This document shows, one piece after another, positions 10,282 through 21,364 of a DNA stretch of 64,000 nucleotides (its first letter is position 1; every line of letters starts with the position of its first letter). The notes under the pieces are model-generated. The model did not search any database. It was given only the letters and a program-made list of their open reading frames with translations, and was not told the origin of the DNA. The stretch is from Dermacentor variabilis (taxonomy: Eukaryota > Arthropoda > Arachnida > Ixodida > Ixodidae), in contig NC_134569.1 of assembly GCF_050947875.1 (NCBI RefSeq), positions 205,400,127-205,464,126 of the forward strand, in the 5' to 3' direction. Made by a program: the position numbers and the translations under genes.

Positions 10282-13065
10282 ATGAATTCAACGTTGTCAA
10301 TTTTGGTGACTAATTTTCGTAGCCTCCTTCCAAAGCAAGATCATTTCTGTTCTTATGTCGAAGCATGCTCAGCTGACCTGGTGTTAGGATAAGAGACTTG
10401 GTTATCTCCCGATGTTAATAATTCTCAACTATCCTTGTCCAGCCAGCTTTCATTATTTAGGAAAGACCGCATTACTTCACGTGGTGGTGGGGTAATAATC
10501 GCCGTAAAGAAACGCTTGCAATCGTTTGTTATCGATACGGAATCGTGCCTGGAAATTTTGGGGATTGCGTTACGTCTGTCACCATCTGTAACTTGTGCCG
10601 TTGGGGTGTGTTATCGTCCACCTTATTCACCCGAGGAATTCCCTGAACACCTGAATGAATCTTTAACTCACATTCAGAACAAATTTCCACGCGCACCAGT
10701 ATTCCTGGCCGGCGACTTCAATTATCCGAATATTGAATGGAAGACATGCAAGCCCCTCCACGGCACAAGAAAGCGTGAATGCCAGAATTTTCTGGATGTG
10801 TTAACACTTTTTAATTTGCACCAAATAGTTTCCAGACCTAGGCGTGGTCATTCGCTTTTAGATCTTGCACTGACAACGCAACCGGAGAAGACATCTGTAC
10901 ACGTTTTAGGTGGCATCAGTGACCACATGATACTGCAGTGCGATTTTACAGTAGTCAGGAATAAACCAGAAAAACAGAACAAAGTAATATTTGATTATAC
11001 CAGAGCAAATGTTGACACTCTCCTTAATGAACTATCATTATTCTCTACAGATATTTTTCACTCTTTCAATATGCGGGATGCAAATGAGAACTGGTTGCTA
11101 ATTCTTGATAAACTAACTCTGCTGAAAGAGAAACACGTGCCTAAAGTCACCATTACTATGTATACAGAAGGCACATGGTTCACAAGACATGTGAAACGAT
11201 GTATAAACAAAAAGAAACGGTTGTACGCAAAAGCCAAACTGACAACATCTGAACACGATTGGAACAACTACCGCACACATGAGCAACTGTGCAAAAGTGA
11301 AATTGAATCAGCGAAGCACAAATTTTATAACAGGGACCTTTCACACATGTTAAAGAACAATCCTCAAAAATTTTGGCGGGTTCTTAATCCAAGTTACAGT
11401 TCAAACTCCTCAGCATCCATAAATAATGTAATCTTCTTACTTCCCTTGAAGTAGCAGAGGAATTTAACCAATTTTTCTGCTCAGTATTCACTCATGAGGG
11501 CCCCTTACCTACTGACCTGCAATTCCCAACGCTGCACTCAACAATGCCTGACATAACTGTCACGCCAGAAGGCGTATATTCTGCCATAGACCGTCTGCCT
11601 ATTAACTCGGCGCCCGGCCCCGATGGAATATGTCCTAAATTGCTAAAAATAGCAAAGCCTGTAATATGCCCAATCTTAGCCGCAATTTTTCCGAAATCTA
11701 TAGATACGAGCTGTGTCCCAAACGACAGGAAGATTGCGCGTGCCATATCCGTTTTCAAATGTGGTGATGCATCTAGCCCGTCAAACTACAGACCAATCTC
11801 GCTAACCAACATCAGCTGGAAATTACTAGAACACATAATCTCATCGGCCATCATGAGCGATCTGGCGAAGCATAACTTCTTTTTGTGAATCAGCACGGCT
11901 TCCTCCACGGTCGATCTTGCGAAACAAAACTGTTCGAATTAATTACTGACCTTCATCGCGCTGTTCATGCTCACTCTAAAATAGACGCCGTATTTGTCGA
12001 TTTCGTCAAAGCGTTCGATAAAGTTCCACACAAACGTCTAATAAAGAAACTTGACAATCTGAACATTAATTCGAAGGTTATTTTTTGGATTAGCAATTTT
12101 TTGGCCAATCGCTACCAATCAGTCTTTGTTAATGATCATTCATCAACGCTCTCCAACGTTAAATCTGGAGTACCACAGGGGTCGGTACTCGCATCTATGT
12201 TATTCTTAGTTTATATTAATGACATAAGCAATAACCTGACTTCTACGGTCAGATTGTCTGTAGATGATTGCTTGATATACAGGCAAATAATTGAACCTTC
12301 TGATTCACTTCAGTTAGAATTTGACTTAGACAAGATTAACAATTGGTGCACGCAATGGCAAATGAAAATTAATACCTCGAAAAGAAAAGTCGTGACATTT
12401 ACCACAAGAACTACCCCGAAACTTGCCATTGCATTTTAAACGGCATGACCGTAGAATCGGTACGTGTCAGGAAATATTTAGGGATCCATTTAGCATCCGA
12501 CCTTTCATGGAACATTCACATAGATACGGTCATTAACAAGGCTTCTAAAACACTCGGATTTCTCAGACGCAATCTGCGTTTGGCTAATGCAGACACTAAG
12601 CATTTAGCATACACCACATTAGTGCGCTCGCAGTTGGATTAGGCCTCTTTGATTTGGAACCCATACCAGGCATACTTAATAACAAAATTGGAGTCTCTTC
12701 AAAATAAAGCAGCTCGATTCACATCGAAGAACTACTCGCGTACGGCAAGTGTGACTGAAATAAAGAAAGCTCTCAAGTTACCTCTTCTTGAAAGACGTAG
12801 AAGGCTTTCCATTCTGCCCTTTTTCCGCAAATTATATCACAGCCACTCTTCTTTTGCTATATCCTGTCTGACGCCAGCGCATCGCATATTCCCACGCATT
12901 GACCACCAACTCAAAGTCGAACCCATCTTTGCTGGCACTAACCTCTTCTTTCATTCGCCACTCGTCCTAGCCATCCGTCAATGGAATGTTCTGCCTGGCA
13001 CCATTGCATCTGTCATTGATTACGAAGTGTTTGTAACGAGCCTGATACGTCGCCTTGAACTGTAA
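10282..13065 (+). pseudogene. LINE ORF2: endonuclease plus reverse transcriptase, broken
   Basis: ORF2 starts at ATG 10282. The N-terminal third is an apurinic-type endonuclease (ETWL motif at about 10390, CYRPPYSPEEF, GDFNYPNIEW, SDHMILQCDF). It is followed by a reverse transcriptase: APGPDGICP at about 11610, NYRPISLTN at about 11788, VDFVKAFDKVPHK at about 11995, GVPQGSVLAS at about 12170. The C-terminal part runs to TAA at about 13065. Damage seen: an in-frame TAA at 10387 just before ETWL; frame changes near 11440, 11885 and 12440; a TAG at 12640; and the catalytic box mutated to SVDD (normally FADD/YADD). It cannot make an active enzyme. Confidence 0.85.
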
Positions 13066-13619
13066 CCTTCACCCTTTCCCTCTCCCCACTTTATATATGT
13101 GTGTATATACAACACTACTCTCTGTAACAATTGAATGTTTGTTGATGATTGTTGCTATGTGTCTTTATATTTCGTTTTTCTTTTCAACATGCTGTTAATG
13201 GTCAGCGACTTCTGTACGCATCATAGTATTGCGTTGCTTTGTACTTACTGTTGTCACCCCCCCCCCCCCTATGTAATGCCTGCTGGGCCTTTAGGGTATT
13301 TGAATAAATTCAAGCTTCTTCTTCAATAAAATCAAGATACTCGCTATGTTCAATCCTTAAGGCCCTTGTTTCCTACCACCATTTATTATAATAGATGAAT
13401 GATGGCGCATTTATGGCCCATTCATCCGAATGTGCGTTGTGTCCTAGACGCAGTGCCGTGTGTGAAAGCAGACGCAACTTTAAGTAAAAGCAAACTTGGA
13501 GCACCATGACGCACTACATTTCAGTTTTGCAAGATGCAAAAGCAAAGCGAACACTGCAATGCAGCCATGTGCGCTGCAACACTGTGTGGCAACAGCTAGA
13601 GAGGTGTCGCTGTGTCGAG

Positions 13620-13663
13620 TATAAAAGCCCCCAGCGCGCAGGCAGAGACCAACAGAAGACAGT
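13620..13663 (+). promoter_or_regulatory. core promoter of cuticle gene 1
   Basis: TATAAAAG lies at 13620-13627. It is preceded by the block GAGAGGTGTCGCTGTGT, which is almost unchanged before the TATA boxes of genes 3 and 4. A CAGTC initiator-like word sits at 13660-13664. The 5' UTR through 13735 is also strongly conserved among the three genes. The start of transcription is inferred, not observed. Confidence 0.75.
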
Positions 13664-13735
13664 CGCCTTCCCTTCTGCGTTGCAGTGTAGACTGTAGCTC
13701 TGCGGACTACTTGCGGGATCTTCGCCACCGCCGCA

Positions 13736-13747
13736 ATGTTCCGAAAG
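13736..13747 (+). CDS. cuticle gene 1 exon 1 (coding part, 12 nt)
   Basis: ATG plus three codons (MFRK), directly followed by the donor GTGAGG. The ATG is the first in the 5' UTR after the TATA box. The same arrangement occurs in the other three genes. Too short for ordinary ORF searches. Confidence 0.8.
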
Positions 13748-16700
13748 GTGAGGGTGTTTATGATAGTATTTTCCGAACAAAGCAGAAATCCGCTGCCGTA
13801 TATCTTCTCCGCCTCGATTCAATCGAGGCTCGGGGGAAAATATTTCACAGATTTATGTAATGGTGCATGACTGCGGAGTTAACTTTTTTAGCAAACTTAT
13901 GCACTGACCTTCATCGGACAGTAGCAACTACTGAGTACGTAAGCTATAACCATCAGAAATCAGAGCTGACAGAACCTTTACATGTACTTACCTAAATAAA
14001 GGTATACGAATAGCTCACTCCCGAATAACGCTAAATAAAGCGAAATAATGCGACGTTTAATGGTGCAGCCTAGAATTGAGAACTGTAGCGTGAAGTTCAC
14101 TACGAGAATAATACAGTTTACATGCCTGAATGTATAGCTGCACTACCCTAGACATTGCAGTTTTTCGCAAACGGGGCCGGGGCAAACGAACACCTAGCAC
14201 GCTTGAGTTAATCAGGAATGCCATACATGCTTTTCATTGTGGCATTTTTGTTTGCATCGCCTTAACTCTTTTTCTCTTCCTCAAAATTTCTCTACCTTGT
14301 ACCGCTCCCTATGACTGTAACGAATCCGGTCACATCAATCTCTTCCTTGCTCTTTTTCCCGCCAATGCTGTAAACGTATTTTTCTCATGTCAATGGCTGA
14401 CCGGTTGGTGCTTTCGTCCAGTTTAATTCTAAGCGATTCTGGAAGGTGTATTCGTCACCTACTGGTTTCATTGGGTAGTCCATTGGTCTTCAATGAGGAC
14501 GTGTTGAGTGGCCTCCAGATTTTTCCTGCAGCATATAAATGCCTATTCTACTTGCGAATGTTTGCTTCGGTGTGTTTTTGAATGTTTTTCTCCATAGGCG
14601 ACCACCTGCAGCGTCAAATAGGAAGGCGCGCTGTACTTTTTGTTATCCTACAGATTTTTCTATTCCTATGTTCTCATTCTTGTAAACCTCCATGGTATTT
14701 ATTGTCACAATTCTTTGCATCCAATTCGCTGTCTCTGTTTCTCTAACTTTCTCTCTGATTACTCCTGGTTGTGTAGCTGCACTTTTATTTACCCTGTACT
14801 TGGTTGCCAACTTTCTTGACCTCTTCCTCCATTCTGCGTCCACGCTTTTCGGGCTAAGATGCTTGTTAACATTATCTGCCCATTTATTTCGATTCATGTT
14901 CCTGAGTCTTCAAAACTAATCTTGATTTGCGTTGCTCTGACTTCAAACGAGGCTCAACTCAACCCATGTCCCACTACACTGCCTCATTTGGGGTTTTCAA
15001 GCACCCAAACCAACGGACCTACCGGTCTTGGTTAACATCCAGCCCCGAGAAGATCTCCGATTTTAAGCACAGGATGACATTTGGGAACATTAGCGCTGGC
15101 ACCATTACTTATTTCCATATTCCACGCACCACCTCGTACTTATTGTGCCCCACAGTGCACTATGTTTTATAGATACTGAATTACGCTTCGCTGTTATCTT
15201 AGGATTTTGTTGGTGCGTGATTCTGTAAGTCTTTCCTTCATTTATGTATACGCAGAGGTATTTATATTGCTTTCCTATAGATAAGACTTGCTGTTGAATC
15301 GAAACCACGTAGTTACTCGTCTCTTCATTAAAGATGATAATTGCCGAATTCTCTGTGCTAAGCTTAAGGTCTAGATTGGTCGCTGCGTTGCCACATATAT
15401 TCGTAAGTGTCTGTAAATCTATTTGATTTTGTGCTAGTAGCACTATATATGTCGTACGCATACATCAGTTCAGGGACCTTCTGTTGCACCCATTGTCCAT
15501 TACGCATGTAGGACTAGTCAAACCTAAATTCAATGCTTTCCAGCTGTTCTCTTTGTATGCCATTAACATAAAGCATAAACAAACATCAAGAGCGGGAACA
15601 GCCTTGCTTAAGTCAGTGGTGAATTTCCACCACTTCGTTACATTTGCTTGCCTTCCCATACAATTTTTACAGTTTTCTCCATATATCTCCTTCAGCAGCT
15701 TCTCAATATCATGATGTATAATTTCGTGCTTGGAAATATCCCATAACAATTTCCTGTCTATGTTACGATAGGCTCCCCTGATATCTAGAAGTGCCATCCA
15801 TAAAGGTCCGTTTTCAGCCACTCTAATCTCTATGCACTGCGTTAGTACAAAAATACCCTCAAAACGCCTGCCTAGCCTTAACCCATACAGTAGTTCACAC
15901 ACTGAATAATTTTTCTCCACCCACTTTAGCAGTTCTAATTCTATGGCTTGCATTATCATTCTATATACTACCAACGTTACTGTAACTGGCCTATTCGAGC
16001 GTGTCTTGTCCTTATCACATTTGCGTTTAAGATGAGGTGTTGCCTTCAAGCAATTTATCGCTTGAGGTCGACGCCAATTGGCCTTGCGCAGCTTGCTGTA
16101 CTGATCGCCACACCAACTTAAGCAATTCTACGACTTTTATACAGATGCATTCGTAATGCCGTACATGAAGTCCTTTACTGTTTTCAATTATCCCAGGTGC
16201 AAGTGCTGTTCGTGTGCGTCGTCCTCCAAGCCTTCGCCCTAGACAACCACCAACCGAACCTGGCTGGATACACGGGTGTAGGCTTTGCAGGCTATGCTAC
16301 TCTGTCAGCGCCCTACGGAAGATACGACGCCTATGCCTCTGTGAGCGTCGAGTGTGTCTTCTATGCCGCTACGCTTTCTTGCACCTGAAGCCGCAGAGTT
16401 AAGGAGGCCATAATTGCTCACTTCACACTCGAGTCTTTATTCACGCCTTTCAGCATTCGTCAGTCCTCGGTGTTACAGGAAACCGGCGCTCACACTTTGT
16501 AAGCGAACAGGAGTACTGCACGTCACGCGCAGTCCAATGAACAAAGCAGGCTTCTAGCACGTGCTGAAGTTTCCTGTCAGACCTCAAGCTGGAGCTCAAA
16601 TTCACCCTTAACGCTCATCTTACGGAAAGCTCAGAAATATGTTTCAAAGAAAACTTGTCAGTCATTGAAGCTCCAGAATGGGCCCAGAGTCCCACTCGAA

Positions 16701-19124
16701 CATAGGAATAAACTTATTTCCACGATGATGGAGCAGAAGTGCCGGGAGTCTAGTACTTATGGTACAAACGCTATAGTCACGAATATGAAAAAGGTGTACC
16801 CCAGACCTTCCATAAATGTGGAGAGCTTTAAAGCCGGTCATAGCATCTGTGTCCCTGAAACCAACAAAACCTAGCTGTTCATTTCCACAAGTCAGAAGAC
16901 CACAAGAAGCTAGTTTTAAAAAGCGAAGCTTTCTTTGCCTACTCTGTCAATAACTGCGAACAATGCAGTTCGGCTGGTTTACAATGTTACGTTTGAAAAG
17001 GCCTGGTATTCAGTGTATATGGTGACCAGAAAAATGAATTGCTGAACAACAAGCGTAAGAGGACTAATCTGCCCAATCAATGTTCCAGTCAGATAGGAAA
17101 ACCCGGTGGCACGCGGGAATCGCCATGAAACATGTGGCATGTATGACTTTATGCATCGCTGCTACAAGGCGAACTTGAGAAATAGTTCAGGCTTAGGCAT
17201 TAACGCTTAGGCGGCCCAGCGCATTACGACTGCCAACCTTTATTATTACGGCGCTTTTTGCTATAGTTTAGGTTGGCTTGAAAATCACGTAAGAGCCTGT
17301 TGGTTTCGCCGAAGCTGCTGAAAATGGCGTAAGCACATGTCAGAAGCACGCTGGAACAGCCGTAACAAGCATTTTCTGCGTATACCTGGTCTCCCTTGAA
17401 TAGGGGAGCACCCATAGTGCTGCCGAGGAGCGCCAATGTGTTAGCCGCATGGCAACAGCATCTGCGCACGTAATACGCTTATCGGATTGGTTGTCCATTT
17501 ACTAATTCTGCGATGACAACGTCATGAATGCAGTTACTTAAGTATATCGCTTAGTTTCAGTTCTACGTAAATAAATACCTAGTAAGTCAACTTGGATACC
17601 TCAAGCTCCAGTGCTGCCCTAAGTTTTCGTTTGTAGCCCTAACACTGTTTAGCATGCCTTTGCCATTATGGCAGCAACAGTCAAAAAAGCAAAACTGTCA
17701 GGAGCTTGTTTGCCTACAATGTTTCCAATATTTTAGTTGCACACCATTCGACGTTTTGTTACCACAACAAAATACCTGTTTAGCCGTATGTGCGAAGTAG
17801 TGAACGCGATAGCAACATGTTGGAATATTACACGAAGAGCCGTAGCTGTTGTGGCAGCATGAACTGAAGTAAACGCGAGCTAAGTAAAAACGAGTTGTCC
17901 CAAAGGTCCTCTGTTTGAATCCGGCCATCAGATAAGTTATGTTTATTGATCAAAGCTGACGCATTCCTTAGCGGCTTTACGAGCACATTTCCGCATCAGG
18001 CATGTGTGAATAATGTCATGGGACAATATCATTAATGTTTATTGATTAAGGAGGACGTCTTTCTTAGCCACTGTACCACAACTTTTCGGCGTCAGGTATG
18101 TTTCAAGTCTCTGTCCTAGGCTGACCCTGGAGGTAGTGCACAGCCGCGCCAAGACACTTACATCAAGTTCAGATTTGGGCTGTGTTTTTTCGCACTTTTA
18201 ATAGTTAAGTCTGGGAAGATTTCAGGTAAAAGGCATGCGCTGTCGGTGTAATGTTCCAAGGGATTTCTTTGTAGGGTGCCATTCTCAAACTTCTGAGGAA
18301 TAAGTTTTTCAAGAAATTAAAAAAAAGACCTGGTATGAGCAACCTTAATGAATGAACGGCCTGGCAATATAGCCCCCCCCCCACCCCCATATACCGCATC
18401 TCATATAGCATGGCATAACATATATCATATATATAAATAAATACATACGGAACTTCACGATGTCGGCGGCAAAAATTCACCTGGAGTGTCCATATAATTG
18501 CTATCACAATAAAGCTTTCGTTCTCACTATACATTGCAGCCACCTCAGCCGTATAGCTTCGGCTACGACAATGTGGACGAGTACGGCAACCGGCAGTTCC
18601 GCAGCGAGCAAGGCGATTCTAGCAACGCCAAGACCGGCTCTTATGGTTATCGAGACGCGAATGGTCTCTATCGCCGGGTGAATTACGTGGCCGATGCGAA
18701 CGGCTTCCGCGTCACCGTGGACACCAACGAGCCGGGCACCGCCCCCGGTGCCAGCGCCGACGCGATCTTCAACGCTGCGCCTGTCGTCCCTCCGGTTCCT
18801 TCAGGAGCTGCACAGACTGGTGCACCCACAGCATTTGCTGCTAGGGCGGCATCGCCTTACAATGCTGGTGGCTACAGCGGGTATGGCAGATACGGATACA
18901 AACCCTACGCAGGCGCTGCTGGAGCCCGTGGTTACGTCCCTTACGGACCTGAGGGATACGTTGCCAGCGGTCCAGCACTTGGAGGATACGGTTACGGCGG
19001 CAGTGTTCCCTATGGTTACGGGGCTGCCGGATATGCAGCGGGTTACGCTCCGGGTGTCTATGGTGCCCCAGCTGGATACGGAAGTTGGCCTTCTGCTCAT
19101 CATGGATACCGCCGTCGGAAATGA
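13736..19124 (+). CDS. cuticle protein gene 1, three exons, 246 aa
   Basis: This encodes a secreted structural protein of the exoskeleton that binds chitin. Exons are 13736-13747, 16197-16340 and 18540-19124; both introns are phase 0 with GT-AG borders. Residues 1-18 form a signal peptide (MFRKVQVLFVCVVLQAFA) split by intron 1 after codon 4. Residues about 56-113 are a chelicerate Rebers-Riddiford chitin-binding domain, with YSFGYDNVDEYGNRQ, GSYGYRDANGLYRRVNYVAD and NGFRVTVDTNEPG and the conserved aromatics Tyr57, Tyr89, Tyr96, Tyr101 and Phe108. Residues about 145-240 are rich in Gly, Tyr and Ala with GYGRYGY-like repeats, ending HHGYRRRK. An AATAAA lies 99 nt after the stop. Length and exon plan equal those of genes 2 and 3, so the model is well supported. 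Chitin binding is inferred from the family. Confidence 0.88.
14230..16060 (-). mobile_element. non-LTR LINE remnant inside intron 1 of gene 1
   Basis: On the minus strand, 16049-15465 reads as a reverse transcriptase fragment: AIELELLKWVEKN, LRLGRRFEGIFVLTQCIEI, ALLDIRGAYRNIDRKLLW (the AF.D-type catalytic block). Further pieces run to about 14640 (a C-terminal region with ANWMQRIVTINTMEVYKNE) and on to about 14270. The same element in the same antisense position is present in intron 1 of gene 3 (49280-51170) and gene 4 (61010-62900). It is broken by stops and frameshifts. The RT block FLDI.GAYD resembles the LINE piece at 31361-32010. Confidence 0.8.
16197..16340 (+). CDS. cuticle gene 1 exon 2 (144 nt)
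   Basis: Starts after the acceptor TTATCCCAG and ends before the donor GTGAGC. It encodes the rest of the signal peptide and the mature N-terminus LDNHQPNLAGYTGVGFAGYA. It has exactly the same length as exon 2 of genes 2, 3 and 4. Confidence 0.88.
16875..18539. other. intron 2 of gene 1, shared with gene 3
   Basis: Intronic sequence alignable in pieces with intron 2 of gene 3 (46891-48970) and the start of intron 2 of gene 4. Examples are CGTCATGAATGCAGTTACTTAAGT near 17520 and the block at 17330-17460 matching 47820-47990. I see no independent gene. A minus-strand frame at 17224-17469 is discussed as a weak antisense candidate. Confidence 0.6.
18540..19124 (+). CDS. cuticle gene 1 exon 3: chitin-binding domain and GY-rich tail
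   Basis: Follows the acceptor ACATTGCAG and ends at TGA 19122-19124. It encodes 194 residues beginning PPQPYSFGYDNVDEYG. One residue longer than exon 3 of genes 2 and 3 because of a terminal Lys. Confidence 0.92.
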   Translation, partial: PPQPYSFGYDNVDEYGNRQFRSEQGDSSNAKTGSYGYRDANGLYRRVNYVADANGFRVTVDTNEPGTAPGASADAIFNAAPVVPPVPSGAAQTGAPTAFAARAASPYNAGGYSGYGRYGYKPYAGAAGARGYVPYGPEGYVASGPALGGYGYGGSVPYGYGAAGYAAGYAPGVYGAPAGYGSWPSAHHGYRRRK

Positions 19125-19222
19125 GGTCTTTTGCCGTGTGTATGCAACACGTGCCTGAGAAGCTAGACTTGTAGCATCGTAAAGTGTGTATCGTGCATTT
19201 TGTGCAGTTGAAGCAAAAAGCG

Positions 19223-19228
19223 AATAAA
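19223..19228 (+). promoter_or_regulatory. polyadenylation signal of gene 1
   Basis: AATAAA, 99 nt after the stop codon. It occupies the same relative place as the signals of genes 2 and 3. Confidence 0.75.
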
Positions 19229-19404
19229 AATTGTATGTTATATGCGAAAGAAAGTATTTTTTTCATATTTAGTAGGCTGATGGGTGTTATTTGCAGATAT
19301 GTCATTTGAGAAACGCCTAGACAATGCTGGAGCATTCGACGCTGCCACGTCGTAACAAGTCGTGGTACACTTTATGCGGTGTTCCTTGCATCCCACCCCC
19401 ACTG

Positions 19405-19490
19405 TAACATGGCGGCCATGGCCGGGTTGAACAAACGACCTCACGTTTAGCAGCACAAGGCCATAGCAATGGAGGTACCGCATCGGTTGC
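19405..19490 (-). mobile_element. SINE tRNA-head fragment in the gene 1 3' flank
   Basis: GGCGGCCATGGCCGGGTTGA followed by AGCAGCACAAGGCCATAGC and GGAGGTACCGC is the tRNA-related head of the tick SINE read from its far end (minus orientation). A degraded counterpart in the gene 3 3' flank is at about 45950-46030 (TTGTTCAACCCGGCCATAGC). Confidence 0.5.
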
Positions 19491-19734
19491 TGGTACATCT
19501 ACAAACTACCTCAGAACGTACTTCTTATATGAAATAGTAAGCTGAGGAATTAACGTTCGCAGCTGTATCGCTCCGTTACATTCGAAAGCGGTCAAGCACG
19601 AAAGCTGACGCAGAGAAAAACAAGTGACCAAACCTATGCACACCTTATCACTTGCTGCTCCAAAATGATAAAAGGCTGTACATTTACTCATTTGCTGCGC
19701 CCTCCAGCTTCCCTATGGCTACAGGGCTAAGAAG

Positions 19735-19850
19735 GACTACCCACAGACGCCACGACCAGGATTTCGACCGATCTTATTGGAGCAATGTGCAATTTGGATT
19801 CGGGCGCGCAACCCACCACGCTTGTTGCTGGCTTTATTGCAAGGAAATTG
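19735..19850 (-). mobile_element. tRNA-derived SINE, second type, in the gene 1 3' flank
   Basis: Read on the minus strand it has an A-box-like GCGTGGTGGGTTGCGCGC, then CAAATTGCACATTGCTCCAA, then a B-box-like GGTCGAAATCC. It matches the SINE at 45545-45710 in the 3' flank of gene 3 in the same position relative to the gene, so it is an insertion inherited through the duplication. Confidence 0.6.
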
Positions 19851-20226
19851 TTTCCGTAACATTCACAAAACTTCACAAAACATTCATTCACAAAACTTTA
19901 TTAGAGTCATGAAGCCCGGTCTTCTCAGACCGGGCTTCAGGACTCCCTCCGATTCCTTTAGGAGCTGCACAGACTGGTGCACTCACAGCATTTGCTGCTA
20001 GGGCGGCATCGCCTTACAATGCTGGTGGCTACAGCGGGTACGGCAGATACGGATACAAACCCTACGCAGGCGCTGCTGGAGCCCGTGGTTACGTCCCTTA
20101 CGGACGTCAGGGATACGTTGCCAGCGGTCCAGCACTTGGAGGATACGGTTACGGCGGCAGTAGTCCCTATGGCTACAGGGCAGGCGGATATGCAGCGGCT
20201 TGCGCTCCTCTCCATTTCCGTAACAT
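19851..20226 (+). pseudogene. inserted exon-3 fragment of a cuticle gene
   Basis: Bases about 19944-20210 repeat the middle of cuticle exon 3 (from the GAAQTGA region through GYGG to the GYAA region) at about 94 percent identity to gene 1. The fragment has no start, no chitin-binding domain and no splice acceptor, so it is not a gene. It reads GRQG where gene 1 reads GPEG, so its source may have been another paralog. The block is bracketed by the 12-bp direct repeat TTTCCGTAACAT (19851-19862 and 20215-20226). The gene 3 flank reads straight through the equivalent point (GTAACATCGG...), which shows this is an insertion. Confidence 0.85.
19910..19939. repeat. perfect hairpin, 13-bp stem and 4-nt loop
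   Basis: TGAAGCCCGGTCT, loop TCTC, AGACCGGGCTTCA. It lies at the left edge of the inserted exon-3 fragment and just inside the flanking direct repeat. GC-rich in an otherwise AT-rich context. Confidence 0.9.
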
Positions 20227-20809
20227 GGGCAAAAACTATTTACATTACATGTATGCACACACGCACCTAAAAAACGCTGGCTACGCTAAAGAGTTCAATG
20301 AAACTTAAACGTTCGGGCAAACAAGTACAAGCCCTAAGGGGCGCAAGCCACTCCTGAATGGTATCCACGGTGTCGACCACGCTTTCGCGTTTCAGCAGCT
20401 TCTTCTTGAAAGACAGACCTTGTCAAGTGAGGTGGCTCAGCATGTCTGTCAATCATGCGGCTTCTTCATAATGAATAAAGTCGGCAACCGGCACGCTGTG
20501 CAATTATTGCAATTTTATTGGGCGCCTCACGGACTCTGACAGCGATGCAACCTCCGCAGATGTTTTGGTGGCGAGAGAGATGGAAACAAGCAGAAAGGAG
20601 TCAGGTTAACCAAAAGAAATTTCGCTGCGCTAAGCTGCACGGGGAAACAGGAAGATGGATTTAAAAATATAGGACGAGAGAAAGGCGCGCTCAGATACGG
20701 CAATTGGCGAAGAAAATTAAAGTGCCACAAGTCACAGTCTTTGTCGCGGGCCCGTAGCCTGCAGGAAGCGAAGTACTGTTGGGGCTGCGTACAGCGCGCA
20801 CCTAAGTTG
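20227..20809. other. no recognised feature
   Basis: The end of the duplicon homology is near 20260. The remainder has only small spurious frames. Confidence 0.45.
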
Positions 20810-21310
20810 ACAAGTGTGTACTTTGTACGGTCGCGCGCAGTCGCGCCCGCTGTATCTTGAAAATTACCTGCAGACTGCTCATACCTCTGTATGCGTTGTG
20901 TGCTCGCCACTCTTCCATTGAAGCGGTAGACAGCACGAAGGTCACTGCGCTCGCTGCTGCAGCTGCATTGCTCACACCAGCGTTTTCACAGGGAGTGTCC
21001 GCGCTCATCGAGTGTGATGTGTTCATGTTTTCTCGTGCCTGTTGACACCCCACGCTCGTTAATTCAGTTAGAAGGCGAATGCTTCCAAGTTTACACGGCC
21101 GATAAAACTACCATCCTTACTTCGTATAGCTGCGCACTAATTTTCTCTCGAAATCGATGCTTCGCCTTGTGGGCGAATCCGGTTCTATATTTCTGCTCAC
21201 GCTTTCGCCAAACCCTCCTTTCGTTCTTGCATCTTTCATCCCCCGCTGCGCTTCGTATTGGCACTTTTACTCTTCGCTGTGCTCGTTCGCTCAGTTAAGC
21301 TGACCCTCGC
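20810..21310 (+). mobile_element. possible solo LTR or LTR fragment
   Basis: The region has a promoter-like, CpG-containing sequence with CGCTCGCTGCTGCAGCTGCA, GAGTGTCCGCGCTCATCGAG and CCACGCTCGTTAATTCAGTT, followed by GATAAAAC and a CT-rich end. It looks like an LTR I have met in tick sequence, but I see no paired LTR, primer site or internal ORF next to it. Treat as a hypothesis. Confidence 0.3.
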
Positions 21311-21364
21311 CGCAGGAATGGGCGCCAAAGTGCTGCGCTCTAAAAATGGAGAATAAGAATTGCC

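Larger units (their letters stand above)
9009..13318 (+). mobile_element. near-complete CR1/Jockey-group LINE, inactivated
   Basis: This is a 4.3-kb non-LTR retrotransposon. It has a 5' UTR (9009-9496, with a TATAAAAAGA word near 9084), ORF1 (9497-10267), ORF2 (10282-13065, broken), and a 3' UTR with a C-run near 13257 and a terminal TTGAATAAATTC. Both flanks are homologous to contiguous sequence in the two inverted arms (around 60090-60130), so the insertion is bounded to within a few bases. It occurred after the duplication. Its 3' end lies about 300 bp upstream of the gene 1 TATA box and is in the same orientation as the gene. Confidence 0.85.

Noticed and set aside
9497..13065. Intact ORF1 as evidence of an active LINE
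   Set aside because: ORF2 has stops, frameshifts and a changed catalytic box, so this copy cannot move autonomously.
18801..19103. Ser/Cys-rich antisense ORFs opposite cuticle exon 3 (also opposite the exons at 46.4, 30.6 and 20.0 kb)
   Set aside because: They are shadow frames created by the Gly/Tyr codon bias of the real exon on the other strand.
19910..19939. GC-rich hairpin as a bacterial-type intrinsic terminator or contamination
   Set aside because: There is no downstream U-tract and no bacterial gene context. The surroundings are contiguous with spliced eukaryotic genes and SINEs.
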